Notes under the pieces: generated by a model
Told to the model about the DNA's origin: nothing
The model's input: only the letters and a program-made list of their open reading frames with translations
Databases searched by the model: none
Position numbers and translations under genes: made by a program
DNA from: Russula earlei
Lineage: Eukaryota > Basidiomycota > Agaricomycetes > Russulales > Russulaceae
Reading direction: 5' to 3'
Length of the DNA: 64,000 nt
Assembly (NCBI GenBank): GCA_025769875.1
Contig: JAGFNK010000062.1
Coordinates: 100,248 to 164,247 of the forward strand
Part shown: positions 57,318 to 64,000 of the stretch, piece by piece
Layout: the number at the start of each line of letters is the position of its first letter
Numbering within the stretch: the first letter of the stretch is position 1

Positions 57318-57715
57318 TGTGAAATTGGGGTCACGTAGCGAGGGGTGAAGGTTACATGCAGAGTGGCAGCATTCACTCGAGTTGCCTTGCAGGGAATGGC
57401 CCCTAGACCTCCTTTAATTTGCAAATCATCATGCCTGATCCCCCCTCCCCCTTCTTTTCAACCTCCTCCTCACTTAGATTTATTTTGGCTCAACTGCCAT
57501 TGAACTCAGCCATCGATCGGATTTATTTTTGGGGTAGGCTTTGATAAAGTGGATTTATCATAGGCACTACCGAAAGCAGAAAAAACGGACAAATAAAATT
57601 GTGGTTCACCCAACACATCCGGTTGATCAGAAACCAGCTTTAATACCCTCAAATACCGCCTTTCCGGCCAGAAAGTATTGAACTAAAAAGCGGATTCGTC
57701 AAGGTTCTGTTTTTT
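57318..57715. other. Intergenic region
   Basis: Upstream region of the disordered-protein gene and downstream region of the MAPEG gene. The left 100 bp are CpG-rich; 57,480-57,700 is AT-rich. No further gene is seen. Confidence 0.5.
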
Positions 57716-58401
57716 TCAGAATGGGCTAATTATCTCACCATTTTGCAAGAGGAAGCCAAAATTAGCGGGAAGAGACCGCTGAATTAGGTTGTGATTCAGT
57801 TACATGGTAAAATGCGGAGAAAAAGTACCTTGCGCGGCTCTCCACTGCTATAGCGTACTGTGTAGACAACGCGCGTAAGGGACCAAAGTGCGCACACTGC
57901 CGCTGCAAGAATTGGATAGCGAAGGCCACCGATGAGTGTCCTATTAATTACCAACATAGTTAGAAAGGAATGGACGTGAGAACAGCAAACCGACGTTATG
58001 ACTATCACAGGTCCGTTTTCGAGCGTGTTCTGGTGTGCTCCTGTGTGTTCCTTGATGAGTGGCAAAGAACAGGAAATCAAATTAATCAAATCTCACGCTG
58101 TGCGCAATTGAAGACCAGGGCCTCTTTTGAGGCTTCCTGCTCCGCTTTCTCAGCATACGCTACGTACATGCAGTCAATCGAGAGGATCAGAGATCATCCA
58201 GCGTAGCACACTCACCCCGCGGGTACGCTATACCGGCCTTTTTCCTCGCCCCTCCCACAAGCATCGTTTGCCACTGCAAGATACCAGCCAGAGAGAGGAG
58301 AGAGGCGCCAACCCAGGCGAATCTAGACACATGAGCTGCCTGTCACACGGAGATGGTACCGGGAAACGGCCTCACCCAGGAGGGATATAGAGCGTCGTCA
58401 T
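57716..58401 (-). CDS. MAPEG protein, microsomal glutathione S-transferase 3-like
   Basis: Six exons: 58401-58376, 58322-58216, 58159-58097, 58040-57995, 57940-57829 and 57778-57716, giving 138 residues. Introns are 46-56 bp, and reading phase is kept at every junction. The product starts MTTLYIPPG, has a first membrane helix (FAWVGASLLSLAGILQW), the loop VGGARKKAGIAYP, and the family signature FNCAQRAHQNTLE across an exon junction. Then come two helices (GPVIVITTLIGG; YPILAAAVCALWSLTRVVYT) and RYSSGEPRKR. MGST3-type enzymes are membrane proteins of the ER that conjugate glutathione to, or reduce, lipid peroxides. The last exon (SLPANFGFLLQNGEIISPF) does not form the usual fourth helix, so the C-terminus is either mis-modelled or degenerate. 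It is divergent from RRB1, with 284 bp between start codons. Confidence 0.85.
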
Positions 58402-58460
58402 ACTTCTTCGTTTGAATGCTCGAGAAACCGAGTGTCGGGAAGTGTCAGATGTTGCGGGGA

Positions 58461-58468
58461 TTATATAT
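58461..58468 (-). promoter_or_regulatory. TATA box for the MAPEG gene
   Basis: GTATATAA on the minus strand, about 60 bp upstream of the start codon at 58401, in the shared intergenic region with RRB1. No equally clear TATA box serves RRB1. Confidence 0.5.
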
Positions 58469-58685
58469 ACGTCGAAGGGGAGGGCTTGTGTGCCGCAGAA
58501 ACGCCACTTGGATCAGCGACGGCGGGTGCAACCGAAGACACTGATGATCATCAATAGCGTAACCAGTGACCAGTGTGCGTGGAATGATGGGAGGACAGAA
58601 GATGATGCAGTAAGCTACGGCACATCCGACGGGCGGTGCCCCCGACGGGTCCACGCGTCTTCGGCTTCACCACCACTCCGAAGAC

Positions 58686-60391
58686 ATGCCCAAACGCCCA
58701 TCGACAGATGCGCGGCCTGGACCGGAAAAGCTCGGCCGCGGCGTCAGTAGCCAGGCACGCGAAAAGCCTTCCGAGGATGAGATGGGCGAGTTCGAGGATG
58801 CCTGGGAAGATGAGATCGAGGATGACGACGCCCCGCAAGACGCTGACGGTGCGTGTGATGCTCTCTCTCGCGCTGACGCATGCGCCCATGTACAGCCATA
58901 TGCAGCAGTTATGGATGTGGATGACCAGGTCGTGCCTCCGATCGAGGAGTCTGACGAAAAGCCCCGGCCGCCAAATGTATTCATTCCGGGCCTGCACACT
59001 CTTGGTAAGGACGAGGTCCTGGAGGCTGACGAGTCGGTATACGTCATGCGGCATACCATGAACGCAAATTGGCCGTGCCTCTCATTCGACGTGCTTCGCG
59101 ATGACGAGGGCGATCAGCGGCAACGTTTCCCCGCAATTGCGTACATAGTCGCGGGAACTCAGGCTGACAATGCGAAGAACAATAGACTGACCGTCTTCAA
59201 GATGACGCAGCTGCACAAGACCCAAAAAGACAGAGGAGGTGCGCTGCCCGTCCGTTCCCGTCGCCCTTTGTCGCCCACCACCGCTCACATTGCCAGAGAA
59301 TGATGAATCTGATCAAGACGACGGTGATGACGACGACGACGACGACAACCTTGACGAGGACGCCGTCCTCGAATACCGCTCCGTCCCGCACTTTGGCGGA
59401 GTAAATCGTGTGCGCGCCCAACCTCTTCCTACCGGGAAGCCACTGCCTGTGCTCGCTGAGCCATATTATGTCGCGAGCTGGGCCGAGACCGGCAAAGTGC
59501 ATATCTGGGACGTGCGCCCGCTCATCCATGCCCTTGAAACCCCTGGTGCAACTGTCGACAAGGAGCGTACGGAGACCCCTCGACACAGCATTGATACCCA
59601 TGGCCGCGCAGAGGGCTTTGCCATGGACTGGGCTGCAACGGACACTGGTGCGCTGCGCCTACTTACTGGCGACATTCATTCAAAAATCTTCCTGACGACA
59701 AGCACGTCCGCGGGCTTCACTACGCAGAAGACACCTTTTATCTCGCATACTTCGAGCGTGGAGGATATACAGTGGAGCCCGAGCGAAGCGACTGTTTTTG
59801 CCTCGTGTTCAGCAGACCAAAGTGTGCGCGTGTGGGACGTGCGGAGTAAAGGGAGACAAAATGTCGCCGGCATTGAGAAAGCGCATAGCAGTGACGTCAA
59901 TGTGATCAGTTGGAACCGTAGTGCGGCATATCTACTACTCAGTGGTGGCGACGAGGGTACAATCAAGGTATGGGACTTGCGAAACGTCAAGATGCGCGGG
60001 TGAGTGGTGGGACGTTGATAGCCGTGACCCCATTTAACGACATAGCTTGACCAGATCCGCTGTTCCTGACCCCACACCCGTCGCATCCTTCACATGGCAC
60101 CGAGCACCCATCACATCCGTCGAATGGCACCCTACGGAGGATTCGATCTTCGCTGCATCTGGAGCAGACGACCAAGTGACACTTTGGGATCTCGCTGTTG
60201 AGCAGGACGACGATGAGACTGGTGCAATGGACGACACTCCTGAGAATGGTCAAGACGTTCCGCCTCAGCTGCTATTCGTCCATCAAGGACAAAAAGAGAT
60301 AAAAGAGGTTCATTGGCATCCCCAAATACCGGGGACAATTATCAGCACAGCACGAGACGGGTTTAATATATTTAAAACGATCTCGGTATGA
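58686..60391 (+). CDS. RRB1: WD40 ribosome-assembly chaperone (Rrb1/GRWD1 family)
   Basis: Exons 58686-59238, 59297-59999 and 60046-60391 give 533 residues (yeast Rrb1 is 511). The N-terminus is basic (MPKRPST), then acidic ([14 protein letters not shown]). Next comes the family block [20 protein letters not shown] (histone-binding/CAF1C-like segment), then [16 protein letters not shown] and an Asp-rich loop ([11 protein letters not shown]). The WD repeats are marked by [26 protein letters not shown] and VTLWDLAV. It ends [10 protein letters not shown], typical of the family. Rrb1 is known to chaperone ribosomal protein L3 into 60S precursors in the nucleolus. An apparent intron at 58849-58895 has good ends, but removing it would break the frame; as coding sequence it is open. 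It is divergent from the MAPEG gene and convergent with the PA28 gene, whose stop is 133 bp away. Confidence 0.93.
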
Positions 60392-60524
60392 TAACCAGCT
60401 TATTGGGAGTGCCTGTGATTAGATAGCGAGCTGCTGCCGAGTAAAAGTACGATACGACAAGAAGCGGTGCCATGAAAAACGGTCAATATAGGCCAACGCC
60501 ATTGTTACCCTTGGGTGAACGGAG

Positions 60525-61805
60525 CTACAAATAAAGTCTTAGTTGCGGTTGCCAGATGGCTAAAGGTTTAAGAGGGACCAGTATCACCTTGATGATATTT
60601 TTGTGCAATATGTCGGTCATGATAGCATAGACGTTGCGCAAGTCGGAGAGGTTCTGTCTTGCAATGTACAGTTGTTTATCGTCGTGCTCTTGCAACGCCA
60701 ACTACAATCGCATGAGCCATGATTGATCACTGACACAGAACCGAACCCATACGGCATAATCCTCTAGATGGGGATATTTGATGATTTTAGAGCAGATCTT
60801 GGCCCTGTTCAAAAGGTGTTGTCGGACACTGTCCCGCATAGTATAACCGCTCTCCTGAGAGCGGTGTAGTTCATTTAAGACTTCTGTGGGGACTCGTCAA
60901 TATCGTAGTGCGGTCAGAAATGTACAAATATTTTCCACCTTCCTGGATTTGCACGCCTTTAGCAAACATCGTGAGCCGAGGTTGGCCACCCGCAAGACAA
61001 ATATGCCGACGTACCAAAATTGTCGCCACTGCCGGACGACATTGTGAGTAATCAGAATCTCGGAATGGGACACACGTACTCCTCGATTCTGGATGAAAGC
61101 GTCATGTCAGGAATGTAGGGCCAAAATCATAATGGGGCTAGAACGCACTTGGGCATCGTCAAATTTATCCACAGCTTAACTTTGTCCTGGAGGATATCAA
61201 GGTAAGAACTTGTACCAAAACAAGAGATGTAGAACGGACCGTGAGTTCAACTAGCTGCTCACACTCCTTCTTCAGCGTCTCGTGCACCGAGACAAGGTGC
61301 TCGTTCGCGTGAAAAACGTTAGGGTACCGGGCATGCTGCGTGTCACTCATAACACGGTCATTCGCCTCTCCAGCTTCCCGCTTCCGCTTCTTCTTGTCTG
61401 GCTCCCCGTTTGAGTTGGGGCCATTGGGCGGTGGATGAACTATCACGTCTGTTGACGCTGACGCATGTGACTGATGGAAAGGTGACGACGGTGATGAGGT
61501 TGACTTGATAAGCTTTTGAAGCTCTCTGAAAGATCCATATCAACAACAGGACCGCGAAGGTGTAGTATGACCTTACATGACCTAGAAATGGGAGAACGGA
61601 AAATTAGACAAAGGTAAGTCGGAGATGAAAAGCCGATGATGTACCTTGCTGGGAAAGATGCGGAATATCACCTCCTCGGCATCAGCGTCCACAAATTTGT
61701 GAAAGTCCTAGGACGTTGAGAGCCGGAAACTTAGGGAATTGGCACCATTATTACCTCGAGCTTTCCAGCTGTTTCCTTGTCAACTTGTCGTTCCTTGTGT
61801 CTCAT
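60525..61805 (-). CDS. Proteasome activator PA28 (REG) homologue, ten exons
   Basis: Exons: 61805-61755, 61707-61645, 61581-61577 (5 nt), 61525-61240, 61186-61149, 61088-61080 (9 nt), 61028-61015 (14 nt), 60956-60939 (18 nt), 60892-60753 and 60701-60525; 266 residues. Phase is conserved at all nine junctions. The N-terminal PA28 domain reads DKETAGKLEDFHKFVDADAE then VIFRIFPSKVIELQKLI. A linker carries the KKKRKR basic patch, a likely nuclear signal as in PA28-gamma. The C-terminal domain has HETLKKECEQLVELTDKVKL, the activation loop PKIEDGDNFGVQIQE spread over five exons, and EHDDKQLYIARQNLSDLRNV. The family forms a heptameric cap that opens the 20S proteasome without ATP. The splice from 60939 to 60892 uses a weak GTGGAA donor. 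The last 20 residues are uncertain (a further intron from 60576 is possible), so the C-terminal activating tail may be mis-modelled. Confidence 0.85.
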
Positions 61806-62692
61806 GGTGGCAAGCCGAAGAAGTTGCTTTGTCGCTGTTTGGTAGACTCAGGGGGCTTCAGTTCCACCCCAATCACACGTGTCCTTCCCCTACAACAAAA
61901 ATATGCAACTCGGTGAAGAGACTAGTTCAGCCTCAAGAGCAAGAGCAAGCAAATCTCCGCTTCGGAAGTGCGAGGTGGTGGTGTTCATTTGTGAAGCAAA
62001 ATGCAGCGACTCTGTCACAGCATCGCGACTGCCCACCTCGATTTATGTTAGTCTCAACATCAACGACGCGCCCCGATATTCGGTGCAACTACAGTTGGCT
62101 GTGCCAATTTGAGGGTGTACTCGCACTGCAAGTGTCAATTCCATTAGCACTGTGTCAGTTCGACACAAAGACAGGGACGCGGGCTCTAGTCTGTTCTACA
62201 TGTGACTTGGAGTAGAGCAGGACTAAAAGAACAATGAATTTATCAAGTAGCGATGGCCATACAACATGAGTGAACGATGCACTATCATATTTGCAGTGGT
62301 GCGTGTCGATCTCCATCACATCACATAGAAAACATGAAGAATCTGCGCTGTCAGAGCAGATCGACAATGGTCTGACTACTGGGCTGCTGGGTACAGACCT
62401 CCTTGCAGATCGAGTTCTGATACCGACGTTGACTCTAGGAAGTCACAGTAGATCTAGTAAAAAATAGCATACCTGTTTGCTTCCTCCTTGACATCATTGT
62501 GGAGTCAATTTAGTAGGCCTTATTAATAAACTATTCCCACGCTCAACGAGTGAGGCATCGCACAGGGCGGTGACAGTTCGAACTGGCGAAGACCGCTAAT
62601 GATCAAGTTTGATGCCATCCTGATTCGAGTTCATAGCCCTGCGCATCCTGATCTGATAATCAGTGGACAGAACGGAGGTGGTCTCGCAACAG
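61806..62692. other. Intergenic region between PA28 and SSP-2
   Basis: It holds the PA28 upstream region on the left and the SSP-2 promoter on the right. The plus-strand frame at 61739-62215 has no family features and overlaps PA28 exon 1. No RNA gene is recognised. Confidence 0.5.
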
Positions 62693-62699
62693 TATAAAG
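62693..62699 (+). promoter_or_regulatory. TATA box for SSP-2
   Basis: TATAAAG, 162 bp upstream of the SSP-2 start codon, leaves room for a 5' leader of about 130 nt. Confidence 0.45.
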
Positions 62700-62860
62700 C
62701 CAACGCCTGCAGTTACAACAATCCTTCGGCTGTGCCCCCACTTCACTTACAGGTACAGGTTACCGACAATATTTTCAAAGTTTCTATGCTGCTTTCTTGT
62801 TCATACTTCGGCCACTCGGATGACATTTTAAAAAACCCATACGCTCAATCACAACTGACA

Positions 62861-63240
62861 ATGCGCATCTCTGTCTTTGCCATATTCTGTCTGGCCGTTG
62901 GCATCGCTCCATCGTTCGCACTTCTTGCAGAGTATGCCGATCTCAATCTCTTTCTCTCCTAAACTTGACTTTACCTTGCAGAGATACGAATTCCGGATCC
63001 AATAGGAACCGCCAAGGGGCAGGGCTGTCATCATCGGACTCAAATCAAGTGGCGGGAAATGTAAACCTGCTGCGAAGCCCTCCACCACCATATTCAACAC
63101 ACCCGCCGACATATAGTGAGACGATAGTGAAAGACTGGAATACGAGAGAGAAGACGGCGAGGGAAAGGACAAGAAAAAATGCGCGGAGGAAGATGTTGGA
63201 ACTGGTGTGGAGGAGATTGGAACGATCGCGAGCCATGTAG
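62861..63240 (+). CDS. Small secreted protein SSP-2 with two PPxY motifs
   Basis: Two exons, 62861-62931 and 62982-63240, joined across a 50-bp intron (GTATGC...CTAAACTTGAC...GCAG), give 109 residues. The signal peptide MRISVFAIFCLAVGIAPSFA is clearly related to that of SSP-1. The mature part is cysteine-free: a polar Ser/Asn segment, then PPPPYSTHPPTYS with two PPxY motifs, then a strongly basic helical tail (TARERTRKNARRKM). Without splicing the frame would stop after 33 residues, so the intron model is favoured. PPxY motifs are established ligands of WW domains, such as those of Rsp5/NEDD4 ubiquitin ligases. Whether this one meets such a partner is unknown. Confidence 0.75.
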
Positions 63241-63399
63241 TACTGTCGGTCAGCAGTTCACTACCATCTCAGTGATTTCATTTTTTCTCTGTATCTGCTC
63301 AAACAACTCCATTCAAAACTTTGTAGTTATACTATTCAGTACCATTAATGTCATTCTAGCAAAGAAAAATTTGGCAGTCCATTGAGTGATTCTCAAGTA

Positions 63400-63740
63400 A
63401 TATTTTGGCTGGGGGTCATGCCTGCATCAATCACACCTGCTGTCATGGCAGAGGGCAGAGTTTGATTCCAGCTGGGGTGATCACATCACTGACCACACAC
63501 CAACTCAGAGGGAGCTGAGTCCTACTCTCTAAATGCCATGTTACAGGTGTGGTAAACTCATAGTTTAAGATTTGTAATAAGCTGTTCCAATGGGTGCCAA
63601 CTTGTGTGCATGCATGAGGTACTAGACAGAGTACAATTCTCAGTTGTTGTGATTGCCCACATAAGTTGCATGCAGATTGCAGGTGAATGATGTTGATCAT
63701 GTGCATGCAAAGAGGACTGAGAAATGCCCCTGATTGATCT
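63400..63740. repeat. Possible tRNA-derived SINE-like repeat
   Basis: GAGTTTGATTCCAGC (about 63459-63473) resembles a Pol III B box, with a GGGGGTCATGCCTGC-like segment about 50 bp upstream where an A box would lie. No poly(A) tail or target duplication was found, so this is tentative. Confidence 0.25.
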
Positions 63741-63789
63741 ATTTACTGTCGTTTTCACGTGACCTTGCACTTGCCATTTTTGGATGTCA

Positions 63790-64000
63790 TTTCAAGTGCA
63801 AAATCAAAACTGCTATATCTCAAACAGCTTCTCAACAGATTGCCTTGAAACTTTGACAGTAGAACCTTATATACTGTATCTAGGTGCAGCTAAAATATGG
63901 GAGCATAATATTCAGTTCTTGAAATGTCGATTTTCAGGTGCTGACATGGGTGCAAAACTTTGAACTGCCATATCTCAACTGTTTCTCAATCAATTGACTT
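63790..64000. repeat. Diverged direct repeat at the right edge
   Basis: AACTGCTATATCTCAAACAG (about 63808) recurs as AACTGCCATATCTCAACTG (about 63964) with following TTCTCAA-CA-ATTG similarity; the period is about 155 bp. It continues out of the window, and its family is unknown. Confidence 0.55.

Noticed and set aside
58849..58895. 47-bp apparent intron (GTGCGT...CATGTACAG) in RRB1
   Set aside because: Removing it shifts the frame into a stop, while keeping it leaves the frame open into the conserved MDVDD...PPIEE block. Alternative donors nearby do not fix the phase.
61739..62215. 158-codon plus-strand frame upstream of PA28
   Set aside because: It overlaps PA28 exon 1 on the other strand and has no recognisable domain. 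The region is better explained as the promoter.

Overview
The window looks like a contig from a filamentous basidiomycete, most likely an Agaricomycete. The reasons are very short introns (about 46-61 bp) with GTRNGT donors, CTNA-type branch sites and micro-exons, compact divergent and convergent gene spacing, and the mix of Ty1/copia, chromodomain Ty3/gypsy (chromovirus) and hAT elements. About 55 of the 64 kb is transposon debris. Only 55.8-63.3 kb, plus an island near 11.9-12.8 kb, looks like host sequence; both are clearly richer in CpG.

Left part (1-13.7 kb): a decayed copia Pol (Cop-1) enters from the window edge. It is followed by solo LTRs, a reverse-oriented copia relic (Cop-2) carrying a scrap of gypsy pol, a stack of LTRs inserted into LTRs (families H, G and A), and a small secreted protein gene whose 3' end was hit by a solo copia LTR.

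Middle (13.7-45.8 kb): one nest of retrotransposons that can be unpicked from 5-bp target duplications. A fragment of a Gyp-3-type element holds Gyp-1 (TACAA duplication; LTRs at 14298 and 45303). Gyp-1 holds Cop-3 (14554-20404, inside its left LTR), a solo LTR (25368-26249, CTTGC), a reversed LTR (28350-28865) and Gyp-2 (29539-44778, GGTAT). Gyp-2 holds Gyp-3 (34389-41791, CCCCA). All three gypsy elements have gag, protease, RT, RNase H, integrase and a chromodomain, followed by an extra zinc-knuckle ORF. Each has, next to its left LTR, a primer site complementary to the predicted 5' end of its own RNA. Cop-3 instead has a site matching the anticodon arm of initiator tRNA-Met. All coding regions are broken, mostly by CGA to TGA stops.

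Right part (45.8-64 kb): hAT-like non-autonomous sequences, further solo LTRs, a poly(A) retroposon and a decayed hAT transposase lead to a gene island. The island holds a truncated gene start, an unknown disordered protein, a MAPEG/MGST3-like enzyme divergent from an RRB1/GRWD1-type WD40 ribosome-assembly chaperone, a PA28-type proteasome activator split into ten exons (four of 5-18 nt), and a second small secreted protein that is a paralogue of the one at 12 kb. Repeats resume at the right edge. Exon structures are my own reading of splice signals and reading frames; no alignment or transcript data were used.
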